A stretch of 64,000 nt of DNA from an uncultured Hyphomicrobiales bacterium. Lineage in GTDB: Bacteria > Pseudomonadota > Alphaproteobacteria > Rhizobiales > Devosiaceae. The translations under genes were made by a program, and so were the position numbers. The stretch is taken from positions 62,001-126,000 of the forward strand of contig CAIMLX010000238.1 of the NCBI GenBank assembly GCA_903842455.1. The letters run 5' to 3'. The notes beneath the pieces are model-generated. The model searched no databases, was not told the DNA's origin, and worked only from the letters and a program-made list of their open reading frames with translations. This document shows positions 45,261 to 54,490 of the stretch, piece by piece (the first letter of the stretch is position 1; every line of letters starts with the position of its first letter).

Positions 45261-45848
45261 TCAGAGCGTGCCCTTGGTCGACGGGATGACGTTGCTCGCC
45301 CGCGGATCGATCTCCACCGCATCGCGCAGCGCCCGCGCCAGCGCCTTGAAGGCGCTTTCGGCCACGTGGTGGTTGTTGTCGCCGTAGAACGTCTCGACGT
45401 GGAGCGTGATCCCGGCGTTCATGGCGAAGGCCTGGAACCACTCGCGGAACAGCTCGGTATCCATCTCGCCCACCTTGTCGCGGGTGAACTCGACCTTCCA
45501 CACGAGGAACGGCCGGCCTGACACGTCGAGCGCCACGCGGGTCAGGGTGCCATCCATCGGCAGGTCGGACGACGCATAGCGGCGAATGCCCTTCTTGTCG
45601 CCGAGCGCCTTCTTCACCGCCTCGCCGAGCGCGATGCCGACATCTTCCGCCGTGTGGTGGAAATCGATGTGCAGGTCGCCCTTGGCGCGCACCGTCATGT
45701 CGATCAGCGAGTGCTTGGATAGCTGGTCGAGCATGTGGTCGAGAAAGCCGATGCCGGTCGCCATGTCGTGCTTGCCGGTGCCGTCGAGGTTCACCGAAAC
45801 GGTGATCTCGGTCTCGTTGGTCTTGCGGGCGATTTCGGCGGTACGCAT
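45261..45848 (-). CDS. hisB: Imidazoleglycerol-phosphate dehydratase
   Basis: 195 residues. Metal-binding motifs [16 protein letters not shown] and [17 protein letters not shown]; ends in STKGTL as usual for the family. Start at 45848 ([17 protein letters not shown]). Monofunctional dehydratase without the phosphatase domain found in E. coli. First gene of the his cluster, divergent from hslV. Confidence 0.96.
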   Translation of the reverse strand: MRTAEIARKTNETEITVSVNLDGTGKHDMATGIGFLDHMLDQLSKHSLIDMTVRAKGDLHIDFHHTAEDVGIALGEAVKKALGDKKGIRRYASSDLPMDGTLTRVALDVSGRPFLVWKVEFTRDKVGEMDTELFREWFQAFAMNAGITLHVETFYGDNNHHVAESAFKALARALRDAVEIDPRASNVIPSTKGTL

Positions 45849-45937
45849 GGGTTCTGATCCGGTTGACGGGCGGCGCTGTAGCATCTAGCGCCGGGCGGGT
45901 GAAGATGGGGTTAGTGGGCGCAATCCGCGCTGACGCC

Positions 45938-46007
45938 AAACCCTCCCCCTTGCGGGGAGGGTAGCGAAGCTTGGCGCTTTAGCGCCTAGCGCAGCTGGGG
46001 AGGGGGT
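45938..46007. repeat. Family B-like palindromic repeat
   Basis: ACCCTCCCCcttgcGGGGAGGGT stem, then GGCGCTttAGCGCC hairpin and CTGGGGAGGGGGT end. Confidence 0.65.
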
Positions 46008-46037
46008 ACGCAGTACCTTCTGCCTCCTGCCCGCAGC

Positions 46038-46110
46038 CCACCCCCCACCTAGCTTCGCTACATCGCTTCGCGACGAGCTACGCTACCTCCCCCGCAAGGG
46101 GGGAGGTGAG
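46038..46110. repeat. Family B-like palindromic repeat, opposite orientation
   Basis: CACCCCCCACCTAGC start, a GAAGCGATG/CATCGCTTC-like hairpin in the middle, then CTACCTCCCCCgcaaGGGGGGAGGTGAG. Confidence 0.6.
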
Positions 46111-46218
46111 TCGGTGCACGTTCTTCGCCCCCCACCCCTCCCCCTTCGGGCAGGCTGGTTTGCATTCCCCGCCCGCACGCCTAAATAGGACTGCATCAGT
46201 TCTGGAGTTTCTTCCCCC

Positions 46219-46776
46219 ATGTCGAAAGACAGTGATTTCCCCGGCTGGCACGGAACGACGATCGTTGCCGTCCGCAAGGGCAACAAGGTCGTGGTGGCCG
46301 GTGACGGGCAGGTGTCCGTCGGCAATACCGTGATGAAGCATTCGGCCAAGAAGGTCCGGCGCCTGGCCGATGGCAAGGTGATCGGCGGCTTTGCCGGCGC
46401 CACGGCCGATGCCTTCACGCTGTTCGAGCGGCTCGAGGCCAAGCTGGTGCAGTATCCCGACCAGCTGATGCGCGCCTCGGTCGAGCTCGCCAAGGACTGG
46501 CGCACCGACCGCTACCTCCGCCGCCTCGAGGCGATGATGATCGTCGCCGACAAGGACGTTACCCTGGTGCTCACCGGCACCGGCGACGTGCTGACCCCCG
46601 ACCACGCGACCATCGCCATCGGTTCGGGCGGCAACTACGCCTATTCGGCGGCGCTGGCGCTCAGCGAGAACACCGACATGGATGCCGAGGAGATTGCACG
46701 CAAGGCGATGAAGATCGCGGCGGAAGTCTGCATCTACACCAACGAGAACGTCACCCTCGAAACCATCGAGAGCTGA
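46219..46776 (+). CDS. hslV: HslV protease subunit (ClpQ)
   Basis: 185 residues. N-terminal threonine protease of the HslUV proteasome-like complex: [12 protein letters not shown] holds the catalytic Thr exposed after removal of about 12 residues; [55 protein letters not shown] follow the family. Heat-shock protease partner is the next gene, 63 bp downstream. Confidence 0.97.
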   Translation: MSKDSDFPGWHGTTIVAVRKGNKVVVAGDGQVSVGNTVMKHSAKKVRRLADGKVIGGFAGATADAFTLFERLEAKLVQYPDQLMRASVELAKDWRTDRYLRRLEAMMIVADKDVTLVLTGTGDVLTPDHATIAIGSGGNYAYSAALALSENTDMDAEEIARKAMKIAAEVCIYTNENVTLETIES

Positions 46777-46790
46777 CGCAATCCGGCGGC

Positions 46791-46806
46791 CCTATGGCGC
46801 CATAGG
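46791..46806. promoter_or_regulatory. Perfect 16-bp palindrome between hslV and hslU
   Basis: CCTATGGCGCCATAGG, 33 bp before the hslU start. Could form a cruciform/hairpin that tunes hslU expression, or bind a dimeric protein. Confidence 0.4.
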
Positions 46807-46839
46807 ACGTGCCGCAACGGGCGTCCCGGAAGGAACGAC

Positions 46840-48141
46840 ATGACCGATACCAATTTCTCCCCACGCGAGATCGTCTCCGAGCTCGATCGCAACATCGTCG
46901 GCCAGCATGATGCCAAGCGCGCCGTCGCCGTGGCGTTGCGCAACCGCTGGCGCCGGCAGCAGCTCAGCGAAGAACTGCGGGCCGAGGTGACGCCCAAGAA
47001 CATCCTGATGATCGGGCCGACCGGTGTCGGCAAGACCGAGATTTCGCGCCGTCTCGCCAAGCTGGCGCAGGCCCCGTTCATCAAGGTCGAGGCGACCAAG
47101 TTCACCGAGGTCGGCTATGTCGGCCGCGACGTCGAGCAGATCATCCGCGACCTGGTCGAGGCCGGCATCGCGCTGCTGCGCGACAAGAAGCGGGCCGAAG
47201 TCGAGGCGCAGGCGCACCACAATGCCGAGGAGCGGGTGCTCGACGCGCTGGTCGGCACCTCCGCCACCCCCTCGACGCGCGACTCGTTCCGCCAGAAGCT
47301 CCGCACCAACGAGCTCGACGACAAGGAAATCGAGATCGAGGTGACCTCGTCGGCGCCGCAGGGCGGCTTCGAGATTCCCGGCATGCCGGGCGCCAGCGTC
47401 ATCAACATCCAGGACATCCTGGGCAAGGCCTTCGGCGGCCGCGGCGTGAAGCGCAAGGTGAAGGTGAAGGACGCGCATGCGCCGCTGATGGCCGAGGAAG
47501 CCGACAAGCTGCTCGACCAGGACGCGCTGCAGAAGGAAGCGGTGACGCTGGTCGAAAACCACGGCATCGCCTTCATCGACGAGATCGACAAGGTGGCCAA
47601 CCGCGAGGGCCACGGCCAGGGTCCGAGCCGCGAAGGCGTGCAGCGCGACCTGCTGCCCCTGATCGAAGGCACTACCGTGTCGACCAAGTACGGGCCGGTG
47701 AAGACCGACCACATCCTGTTCATCGCCTCGGGCGCTTTCCACGTGAGCAAGCCCTCCGACCTGCTGCCCGAACTGCAGGGCCGGCTGCCGATCCGGGTGG
47801 AGCTGAAGCCGCTCGACCGGCAGGACCTGATCAACATCCTCAACGCCACCGAGGCGAGCCTGATCCGGCAGTATGTGGCGCTGATGGCGACCGAGGGGCT
47901 GACGCTCGACTTCACCCAGGACGCCATCGAGGCGATCGCCGACGCGGCCGTGCACGTCAACTCGACGGTGGAGAATATCGGCGCCCGCCGGCTCTCCACC
48001 ATCATGGAGCGGCTGGTCGAGGACATCTCGTTCGACGCCCCCGACAAGTCAGGCGAAACCATCCGCATCGACGCCGCCTACGTGGCGGAGCGGATCGGCA
48101 AGATGGCGCAGAACACCGATCTCAGCCGCTTCGTGCTGTAG
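46840..48141 (+). CDS. hslU: HslU ATPase subunit (ClpY)
   Basis: 433-residue AAA+ unfoldase. Walker [24 protein letters not shown] pore-loop region, I-domain (about 110-240), Walker B AFIDEIDK, sensor-2 [12 protein letters not shown], and C-terminal DLSRFVL tail that activates HslV. AAGGAAC ribosome site lies upstream of the ATG. Confidence 0.98.
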   Translation: MTDTNFSPREIVSELDRNIVGQHDAKRAVAVALRNRWRRQQLSEELRAEVTPKNILMIGPTGVGKTEISRRLAKLAQAPFIKVEATKFTEVGYVGRDVEQIIRDLVEAGIALLRDKKRAEVEAQAHHNAEERVLDALVGTSATPSTRDSFRQKLRTNELDDKEIEIEVTSSAPQGGFEIPGMPGASVINIQDILGKAFGGRGVKRKVKVKDAHAPLMAEEADKLLDQDALQKEAVTLVENHGIAFIDEIDKVANREGHGQGPSREGVQRDLLPLIEGTTVSTKYGPVKTDHILFIASGAFHVSKPSDLLPELQGRLPIRVELKPLDRQDLINILNATEASLIRQYVALMATEGLTLDFTQDAIEAIADAAVHVNSTVENIGARRLSTIMERLVEDISFDAPDKSGETIRIDAAYVAERIGKMAQNTDLSRFVL

Positions 48142-48170
48142 GTCGACGTCCGTCGAAGTTGGTCGCTGGT

Positions 48171-48228
48171 GGTCCTCACCCGCGAAGCGGGGGAGGGGGA
48201 CCACGCGCAGCGTGGGTGGAGGGGGCGG
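48171..48228. repeat. Family A palindromic repeat, copy 3
   Basis: GGTCCTCACCCGCgaaGCGGGGGAGGGGGACCACGCgcaGCGTGGGTGGAGGGGGCGG layout, as at 16889. Confidence 0.7.
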
Positions 48229-48287
48229 TCGCAGCCGCTCGCTTTAGCGACCGTCTTGATGGGTGAAGTACAGGCGTGGTGCCTGTG

Positions 48288-48352
48288 CCGCCCCCTCCAC
48301 CAGCCTCCGGCTGGTCCCCCTCCCCCGTGGCTTCGCCACAGTGGAGGACCCC
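48288..48352. repeat. Family A palindromic repeat, copy 4 (inverted)
   Basis: Reverse complement of the family: CCGCCCCCTCCACCAGCCtccGGCTGGTCCCCCTCCCCCGTGGCttcGCCACAGTGGAGGACC. Near-identical halves flank the insert at 55019-55157. Confidence 0.75.
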
Positions 48353-48449
48353 CGGCGACCTCGGCGACTCTGGAGCAACACACGCTGCCCTTTCAGCGGC
48401 AGGCCATCTGTTCTAGGAAGCTCTGGACCACTCCCTCCCGAGCCGCCCC

Positions 48450-49622
48450 ATGACCATCGCCCCTGTCTCCGCCCGTCCCGCCGTGCAGGCGCTCGAAAGC
48501 TCGCTCATCCGCGTCGTGGCGAATGCCGGGATGGGGCGTACCGATGTGTTGCCGTTCTGGTTCGGCGAAAGCGACCAGCCGACGGCCCCGTTCATCCGCG
48601 AGGCGGCAATAGCGTCGCTCTCGGCCGGCGAAACCTTCTATTCGCAGAACATGGGCCGCCCGTATCTGCGCGAGGCCTTGTCCCGCTATCTGGGCGACCT
48701 GCACGGCGTGCCGGTCGATGCGGGCCGCATCGCCGCGGTGGGCTCTGGCGTCAATGCGCTGATGCTGGCGGCGCAGACCATCATATCGCCCGGCAACCGG
48801 GTGGTGGCGGTGACCCCGCTCTGGCCCAACATCACCGAGATCCCGAAAATCCTCGGCGCCGACGTGGTCCGTGTGCCGCTGGCGGTGGCGAACGGCAAGT
48901 GGTCGCTCGACCTCGACCGGCTGCTCGCCGCGCTCACGCCCGGCACGCGGATGGTGATCATCAACTCGCCCAACAACCCGACGGGATGGACCATCGAGGA
49001 CGAGCAGGTCGAAGCGGTGCTGGCGCATTGCCGGAAGCACGGCATCTGGGTGCTGAGCGACGATGCTTACGAGCGTCTGGTGCACGACCCATCGCGAAAA
49101 GTGGCGCCGTCCTTCCTCGCCCGCTACCAGCCGGGCGACCGGATCGTTTCGGCCAACACCTTCTCCAAGGCCTGGACGATGACCGGATGGCGGGCCGGCT
49201 GGCTCGTGGTGCCGCCGGAATTGTCCGCCGACCTCGGCAAGATCATCGAATACAACACCTCGTGCCTCTTCGAGCCGGTGCAGCGCGCCGCGACGGTGGC
49301 GCTGCAGCAGGGCGAGCCGGAGGTGGCAAAGCTGCGCGCCCAGCTCACCGCCACGCGGCACCTGCTGGTGGGCGAATTGCGCGCGCTCCCCGGTGTCGTC
49401 GTGCCGGAAGCCGGTGGTGCGATGTATGTGTTCTTCCGCATCGAAGGGCAGGACGACACCCTGACCCTCGCCACCCGACTGGTGGAAGAAGCCGGTCTGG
49501 GGCTGGCCCCGGGCGGAGCGTTCGGACCCGAAGGCGCCGGCTGGCTGCGCTGGTGCCACGCCACGAGCCCGGAAAAGCTGCGCGACGGGGCAGGGCGGTT
49601 GCAGCGGTTCCTCGGCGCCTGA
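48450..49622 (+). CDS. Class I/II PLP-dependent aminotransferase
   Basis: 390 residues, fold type I. PNNPTGW (Asn that contacts PLP), DDAYERL (Asp binding pyridine N), Schiff-base Lys in SANTFSKAWTMTGWRAGW (about residue 238), and terminal LRWCHA-type Arg region binding the substrate carboxylate. AspC/AlaT-like; substrate not predictable from sequence. Stands alone after hslU behind repeats. Confidence 0.92.
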   Translation: MTIAPVSARPAVQALESSLIRVVANAGMGRTDVLPFWFGESDQPTAPFIREAAIASLSAGETFYSQNMGRPYLREALSRYLGDLHGVPVDAGRIAAVGSGVNALMLAAQTIISPGNRVVAVTPLWPNITEIPKILGADVVRVPLAVANGKWSLDLDRLLAALTPGTRMVIINSPNNPTGWTIEDEQVEAVLAHCRKHGIWVLSDDAYERLVHDPSRKVAPSFLARYQPGDRIVSANTFSKAWTMTGWRAGWLVVPPELSADLGKIIEYNTSCLFEPVQRAATVALQQGEPEVAKLRAQLTATRHLLVGELRALPGVVVPEAGGAMYVFFRIEGQDDTLTLATRLVEEAGLGLAPGGAFGPEGAGWLRWCHATSPEKLRDGAGRLQRFLGA

Positions 49623-49707
49623 ACCTTGCGCCGAGTTAAGCTCGGCCGCCCGTTGCGGCGCGCCGACCCGCACACTACCTGAAGCGCTGCCTCCCGGAGC
49701 TCTTCCC

Positions 49708-50592
49708 TTGACGACCGCCCTTGCCCGCCGCCGTGCCCTGATGCTGGTGAACCCCAATGCCCGCCGCGGCACCGCCGCGCTCGACCCGGTGGTCGGGCGC
49801 CTCGAAACAGGCGGCATCGAGGTGAGCATCGAGCGGTTCGAGACGCCGGACGAAGTCAGCGCCGACATCATCAACCGCGGCGGCGCTTTCGACCTGGTGA
49901 TTGTCTGCGGCGGCGACGGCACCATCAATTCGGCGGCGCGCGGCGTGCTGCAGACCGGCCTGCCGATGGGAATCCTGCCCATGGGCACCGCCAACGACCT
50001 CGCCCGCACGCTGGGGATTTCCGACAACCTGCTGCTCGCCGCCGACGTGATCGTCGCCGGCAATCGGCGGCGGGTGGATCTCGGCGAGGTTAACGGCAAG
50101 CCCTTCTTCAACGTCGCCTCGATCGGGCTCAGCGCCGAACTGGCAGGCGGGCTGACCCGCGAGACCAAGCGGCGCTGGGGCAAGCTCGGCTACGCGCTAG
50201 CGGCGCTCAAGGTGCTGTCGAAGGCGCGGCCGTTCTCTGCGACGATCATTTCACCGCGCGGCGAGGAGACGGTGAAGAGCTTCCAGATCGCCGTCGGCAA
50301 CGGCCGCCACTATGGCGGCGGCACGGTCATCGAGGAGAACGCCGCCATCGACGACGGCCACCTCGATCTCTACAGCCTCGAGCAGGACCGGGTGTGGAAG
50401 CTGCTGTTGCTGCTGGGCTATTTCCGCCACGGCCGGCAGGGCATGTGGCAGGAGGTCCGCACCGACAAGGCCACCGAGTTCGACATCCGCACCAAGCGCC
50501 CGATGCCGGTGAACACGGACGGCGATATCGTCACCCACACCCCAGCCCACTTCCTCATCCGCCCCGCAGCCATCGAGGTGTTCGCGCCGTAG
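49708..50592 (+). CDS. Diacylglycerol-kinase-family lipid kinase (YegS/DagK-like)
   Basis: 294 residues. DAGK catalytic domain: LMLVNPNARRG, CGGDGTINSAARGVL (GGDGT phosphate loop), LPMGTANDLARTLG, and the C-terminal IEENAAIDDGHLDLYSL. Phosphorylates a membrane lipid (diacylglycerol, ceramide or phosphatidylglycerol); substrate unknown. Starts at TTG 49708 with GGAG nine bases upstream. Confidence 0.92.
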   Translation: MTTALARRRALMLVNPNARRGTAALDPVVGRLETGGIEVSIERFETPDEVSADIINRGGAFDLVIVCGGDGTINSAARGVLQTGLPMGILPMGTANDLARTLGISDNLLLAADVIVAGNRRRVDLGEVNGKPFFNVASIGLSAELAGGLTRETKRRWGKLGYALAALKVLSKARPFSATIISPRGEETVKSFQIAVGNGRHYGGGTVIEENAAIDDGHLDLYSLEQDRVWKLLLLLGYFRHGRQGMWQEVRTDKATEFDIRTKRPMPVNTDGDIVTHTPAHFLIRPAAIEVFAP

Positions 50593-50651
50593 CGCGACGA
50601 CCTGCACCTCCCGTTCAGGACGGGGCAATCGCTACGTCGACATCGGCCGCT

Positions 50652-50728
50652 GACGCTACCTCCCGCCCTTGCGGGGGAGGTAGCGTCGCCAGGAGCGACA
50701 GCGACGTGGCAGAGCTAGGAGGGGGGTA
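50652..50728. repeat. Family B-like palindromic repeat
   Basis: ACGCTACCTCCCGCCcttGCGGGGGAGGTAGCGT is an almost perfect 15-bp hairpin; the tail GCAGAGCTAGGAGGGGGG resembles other copies. Lies between convergent lipid-kinase and SPFH genes. Confidence 0.65.
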
Positions 50729-50838
50729 TGACCGAGGCTGGGTCTCCACGACAACTCATAGAACCCGCGCCCTGCGCCCCAAAAGGCGCCGTCGCACGCT
50801 AAAACCGCCGGAGAGTCTCCTCCCCGGCGGCTGTGTCG

Positions 50839-51984
50839 TCAGTCCTCGCGGAGCCTGACGATGTCGTTCATCAGGCCGGCCGTACCATTGTGGATGGTCA
50901 GGCGTTCGACCTTGCCAGCGATGTCGCTCAGGGCCTCGAGTTCCTTGAGCCGCAGCATCACAGGGTTTTCCGACATCACGCGCGCTGTGTTGAGCAGCGA
51001 GCGGGTGGCGTTCGTCTCCTCGCGGCGCCGGATGACGTTGGCCTCGGCCTCCTTCTCGGCGGCGACAACCTTGTTGAGGATGTCGCGCATTTCGCCGGGC
51101 AGGATCACGTCCTTGATGGCGATCTCGCCGACCATGAGACCGATGGCGGCCATGGCCGACCGCACCTCGGCAATCGCCTCGGCTTCGGCCGTGACCTTGT
51201 CGGCGAGGATCTCGTCGAGGCTCTTGCGGCCCAGCGACTTGCGGAACGCAAACTGCAGGGCGCGGTAGAGCGCATCGGCGTGGTCCTTGACCGTTGTCGC
51301 GGCCTTCACCGCATCGATCACCTGGTAGTCGGCGGCGAGGTTTACCCTGAGCGTGACACGGTCCCGCGTCAGGATCTCCTGGCCCGCCACATCGAGCGAC
51401 TGGCGGCGCAGGTCGACGACCTTCACCACCACCTTGCGGCCCACGGTCCAGAAGGCGTGGGCGCCCGAGGCCAGTTCGCGCACGAAGCGGCCATCGACGA
51501 AGAGCAGGCCCGTATGGCCCTCGGCCACATCCACCGACGTCACCGTGGTCATGGCGAGGCCGGCAAAGCGGCGCGCCATCTCGGCAGCGATCTCGAGATC
51601 GCCATCGACGGCGACGCGCTCGGCCGTCCACGCACCGGTATCGGTCCAGTAGACGGCGCGACCCTCGGGCCGCACCACGGCGTGGAAGCGGCCATCCCGC
51701 GAGATGACCAGCACTTCGCCGGCCCCGGCGCGGAACTCGGTCAGGTGCTGGCGCGCCACCTCGAGATGGTCGCGGAACAGCGCCTTGTCGTAGATCGAGA
51801 CGAATTCCAGGCGCGCGAGATCGTGCCACTCGATCTCCAGCCGGCCGCGGTCAGCCGCCAGCACGTGCTCGCCCGGGGTGAGGATCCCACGGAACTTGCC
51901 CTTGTAGAGCGCGATGGCGCGCTGGTTTTCCCTGACGATCACGCGCGATACGCCGCGCAGGGAATCGAAAATTTCCATCACCAT
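50839..51984 (-). CDS. SPFH/Band-7 domain protein (slipin-like)
   Basis: 381 residues. Two-part layout: an N-terminal regulatory region (residues about 1-150, RENQRAIALYKGKFRGILTPGEHV) and a Band 7 domain (VVKVVDLRRQSLDVAGQEILTRDRVTLRVNLAADYQVID ... VAAEKEAEANVIRRREETNATRSLLNTARVMSENPVMLRLKELEAL). No N-terminal membrane helix is evident, unusual for SPFH proteins. Start at 51984 with AAGGAGAA seven bases upstream. No NfeD partner adjacent. Confidence 0.88.
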   Translation of the reverse strand: MVMEIFDSLRGVSRVIVRENQRAIALYKGKFRGILTPGEHVLAADRGRLEIEWHDLARLEFVSIYDKALFRDHLEVARQHLTEFRAGAGEVLVISRDGRFHAVVRPEGRAVYWTDTGAWTAERVAVDGDLEIAAEMARRFAGLAMTTVTSVDVAEGHTGLLFVDGRFVRELASGAHAFWTVGRKVVVKVVDLRRQSLDVAGQEILTRDRVTLRVNLAADYQVIDAVKAATTVKDHADALYRALQFAFRKSLGRKSLDEILADKVTAEAEAIAEVRSAMAAIGLMVGEIAIKDVILPGEMRDILNKVVAAEKEAEANVIRRREETNATRSLLNTARVMSENPVMLRLKELEALSDIAGKVERLTIHNGTAGLMNDIVRLRED

Positions 51985-52355
51985 GGGTCTTCTCCTTCGT
52001 CTCGAACTCTCTAGGTCATGCCTTGAGCCTTCGTCCTTCATGTCTCGGGCCAGGTGGCCCGGTGGATCGCTGCGCCACACCACGTGACGCAGTCGAATTG
52101 GCAGGTCAGGTTCCGGGGCGGCCGTCCGACGCGGCGTGCGGGCGGCGGCGAGCGGGATGTCGATGGGAATGGCGAAGCCATGGCGCAAACGGGTGCGCGG
52201 GCCGGGCCAGAACCATGTTCATCCTTCAGCCGGCGCCGGAGCACTCTGCGAAGGGCGGTTCCGGCGTTGGCGGATCAGGCTTTCGCCGCACCGCCGCGAC
52301 CGGCCCCGCAAGGCCGGCCCCAGAACCCGTAGTCGTCGGTCAGCCGTTTCAGGGC
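51985..52355. other. Non-coding stretch between SPFH gene and tRNA-like genes
   Basis: About 370 bp. Contains GGCCGGCC-rich hairpin potential around 52300-52320 (CCGGCCCCGCAAGGCCGG) that could end the tRNA-like transcript. No credible gene or other feature seen. Confidence 0.4.
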
Positions 52356-52426
52356 TGTGATGGAGGGAGTCGAACCCTCTCGGCCAGAATATCAGTCTGG
52401 TGCTCTACCCGATGAGCTACATCCAT
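52356..52426 (-). tRNA. Degenerate tRNA-like gene, anticodon GAT (Ile-like)
   Basis: D-arm GCTC/GAGC, anticodon arm CCAGA-CTGATAT-TCTGG (GAT at 52391-52393) and T-arm GAGGG-TTCGACT-CCCTC are intact. The acceptor stem (52420-52426 with 52356-52362) pairs at only four of seven positions, and no CCA follows. Directly abuts the CCA end of the other tRNA-like gene. Probably a pseudo-tRNA or tRNA-derived RNA. Confidence 0.5.
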
Positions 52427-52501
52427 GGAGCACACAGCAGGACTCGAACCCGCGACCTTCCCGATTAATCGTCGGGTGCTCTACCACTGAGCTATGTGCG
52501 C
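52426..52501 (-). tRNA. tRNA-like gene, anticodon ATT (Asn-like), non-canonical loop
   Basis: 76 bases including encoded CCA. Acceptor GCGCACA/TGTGTGC pairs fully (one G-T), with a D-arm GCTC/GAGC, T-arm GCGGG/CCTGC, and anticodon arm CCCGA-CGATTAA-TCGGG. The loop has G instead of the near-universal U33 and anticodon ATT (52467-52469) instead of GTT; the variable loop has six bases. Folds well but would decode abnormally, if at all. Confidence 0.55.
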
Positions 52502-52649
52502 AACCCGCCGCCGCCGTTGACTGCGGTACGCGGGAACGGCAGCGCCGCCCGCGCCAGGCGAGTTCACGAACTCGACCCTTTGCAGTCACCGGCCAATCGC
52601 CGGGAGCGGGTGGGTAGTCGTTCTCGAAAAAAGACGCAAGCGAATATTT

Positions 52650-52711
52650 CGCTGTACTTGGGTACGGAGAATCGGTGTGGTTTTTCGGTGACGCTGTACT
52701 TGGCGGTACGG
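52650..52711. repeat. Direct repeat pair downstream of adenosine kinase
   Basis: CGCTGTACTTGGGTACGG (52650-52667) and CGCTGTACTTGGCGGTACGG (52692-52711) differ by a 2-base insertion. AGCGAATATTTCGC-type palindrome adjoins the first. They lie upstream of the tRNA-like genes in their reading direction. Confidence 0.55.
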
Positions 52712-52719
52712 TTGTGGGC

Positions 52720-53724
52720 CTAAACCCCAACCCCCTTTTCCGCAGCCAGCGCGCGCAAATCCGCCACCGGCCGTGCCCCGATATGCGAAATCACTTCGCT
52801 CGCCGCGAGACACCCCGCCTGCAGCGCCGTCCGATAGTCCCGCTCGCGCGCATAGGCCAGGAGGAACCCCGACGCGAACAGGTCGCCCGCCCCGGTCACA
52901 TCGACCACTTCGGCCACCGGATAGGCCGGCACGGAGATGATCTCCCCGTCCGCCACCACCATCGCGCCGTCGGCGCCCATGGTGATCGCCGCGAGCTCGG
53001 CGTCCCTGGCGATCCCCTGCACCGCGTCGGCAAAGCTCGAGGTCTGGTACAGCGCCTTCAGCTCCTCGATATTGCCGAACACGATATCCATGGTTTTCGA
53101 CCGGATCAGGTCGAGGAACTCTTCGCGATACCGGTTGACGCAGAACGGGTCGCTCAGCGTGAACGACGTCGCCCGCTCGTGCTTGTGGGCGCAATGCGCC
53201 GCCGTCACGAAGGCCTTCTTGGCTTCCACCGGGTCCCACAGGAAGCCTTCCATGTAGGTCACGGTGGCCGCGCCGATCTGGTCTTCGCTGATATCGGCCG
53301 GCGTTAGCTGGTGGCAGGCGCCCAGATACGTGTTCATCGTCCGCTCGCCCGAGGGCGACAGCAGAATCATCGAGCGCGCCGTCGCCGGCCCGTCGGTGAG
53401 CCGCGACACCCCGTAATGCACGCCGATCCGCTCCATGTCCGAAGCGAACACGTCGCCCAGTGCGTCCGCCGCCACCTTGCCGATGAAGCTGGCCCGCCCG
53501 CCCAGTGACGCGACGCCAGCCGCGGTATTGCCCGACGAGCCGCCCGACACCTGCGTCTTGTCCGCCGGCATCCGCTCGTACAGGTAGGCCGAGCGCTCCG
53601 CGTCGACCAGATGCATGATCCCCTCGGCCAGCCCCTCCCGTTCGAGGAAGCCCGGATCGATGGGTGCGATGATGTCGACGATGGCATTGCCGATGGTGAG
53701 AACGTCGAACCGGGTCTCGGCCAT
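52720..53724 (-). CDS. PfkB-family adenosine kinase
   Basis: 334 residues. Ribokinase fold: GGSSGNTAAGVASLGGRASFIGKV (substrate-binding GG), RTMNTYLGAC, anion-hole and catalytic Asp in DVTGAGDLFASGFLLAYAR. Alphaproteobacterial sugar/adenosine kinases of this type phosphorylate adenosine to AMP; inosine/guanosine specificity is possible. Monocistronic. Confidence 0.92.
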   Translation of the reverse strand: MAETRFDVLTIGNAIVDIIAPIDPGFLEREGLAEGIMHLVDAERSAYLYERMPADKTQVSGGSSGNTAAGVASLGGRASFIGKVAADALGDVFASDMERIGVHYGVSRLTDGPATARSMILLSPSGERTMNTYLGACHQLTPADISEDQIGAATVTYMEGFLWDPVEAKKAFVTAAHCAHKHERATSFTLSDPFCVNRYREEFLDLIRSKTMDIVFGNIEELKALYQTSSFADAVQGIARDAELAAITMGADGAMVVADGEIISVPAYPVAEVVDVTGAGDLFASGFLLAYARERDYRTALQAGCLAASEVISHIGARPVADLRALAAEKGVGV

Positions 53725-53861
53725 CGGCGATCCTTCTCGCGTGGAAAATGAGAACTCAAACCGGCGGAGATAGCGGCAATGCCTGCCCCGCGCAACGCTT
53801 TCAGCGTCCGGGCGCAGCCAACCACTCGATTGGCAGAGGTTTGTGGCCTACGCGCGCACCA

Positions 53862-54467
53862 TCACACTGTTTCGCGCCGTCCGGCACGGATATCGCGCAC
53901 GAAACGCTCGGTCAGCACGCGCACCAGCGCATCGGCATTCCCGGCCGTCACCCCAAGGATCTGCTCTTCCAGCACCAGCATGGCCAGCCCGTGCACGAAG
54001 CTCCAGCAGGTCACCGCCATTTCCCCCGGCGCCGACTTATCCTCGCGTGCTGCGGCCACCGCTATGGTGGCGTAGGCTGCGTCGGCATGCTCGCGCAGCT
54101 CCGGATCGCGATAGGGATGGAGGTCGGAAGAGAACATCAGCCGGAACAGTGCCGGCTCGTCGAGCGCGAACCGCACATAGGCAAACGCCATGGCCGCCAG
54201 CTGCTCGGCCTCCGGCAAACCCTCGGCCGCCTTGGCCATCGCCGCGGCAAAGCCGCGAAATCCCTCCGCCGCCACCGCTTCGAGCAGGGCCTTGCGGTCG
54301 GCGAAGTGGCGATAGGGTGCTGCTGCCGACACCCCGACCAGCCGGGCAATCTCTCGCAGCCCCAACGCGGACGCGCCTTTCTCCTCGAGCAGCACCAGCC
54401 CGCCAGCCACCAGCGCCCGCCGCAGGTCGCCATGGTGGTAGCGTGGTTCATCCTTCGATGTTGACAT
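53862..54467 (-). CDS. TetR/AcrR-family regulator
   Basis: 201 residues. N-terminal HTH (GASALGLREIARLVGVSAAAPYRHFADRKALLEAVA) and a WHG-type C-terminal ligand domain (TCWSFVHGLAMLVLEEQ). Divergent from the DUF2214 membrane-protein gene, with a fitting operator in the gap, so it probably represses that gene and itself. Confidence 0.92.
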   Translation of the reverse strand: MSTSKDEPRYHHGDLRRALVAGGLVLLEEKGASALGLREIARLVGVSAAAPYRHFADRKALLEAVAAEGFRGFAAAMAKAAEGLPEAEQLAAMAFAYVRFALDEPALFRLMFSSDLHPYRDPELREHADAAYATIAVAAAREDKSAPGEMAVTCWSFVHGLAMLVLEEQILGVTAGNADALVRVLTERFVRDIRAGRRETV

Positions 54468-54490
54468 TGCTCACATCGGTCCCTATTCCT

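Larger units (their letters stand above)
45849..46218. other. hisB-hslV divergent intergenic region with two repeats
   Basis: 370 bp without a gene. Family B-like palindromes occupy 45938-46007 and 46038-46110 in opposite sense. Promoters for both operons must lie around or inside them; no convincing sigma-32 promoter for hslV was found by eye. Confidence 0.6.
48142..48449. other. hslU-aminotransferase gap with an inverted pair of Family A repeats
   Basis: 308 bp, almost entirely the repeats at 48171-48228 and 48288-48352, which face each other across a 59-bp spacer. No gene seen. Confidence 0.7.

Noticed and set aside
47735-47755. TTTCCACGTGAGC in hslU as a parS site
   Set aside because: Too many mismatches to the consensus outside CACGTG; it encodes a conserved stretch of HslU.
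52357-52617. Open frames across the tRNA region on both strands (for example one reading QQDSNPRPSRL)
   Set aside because: They are antisense or sense read-through of the tRNA-like genes, a well-known source of spurious proteins.
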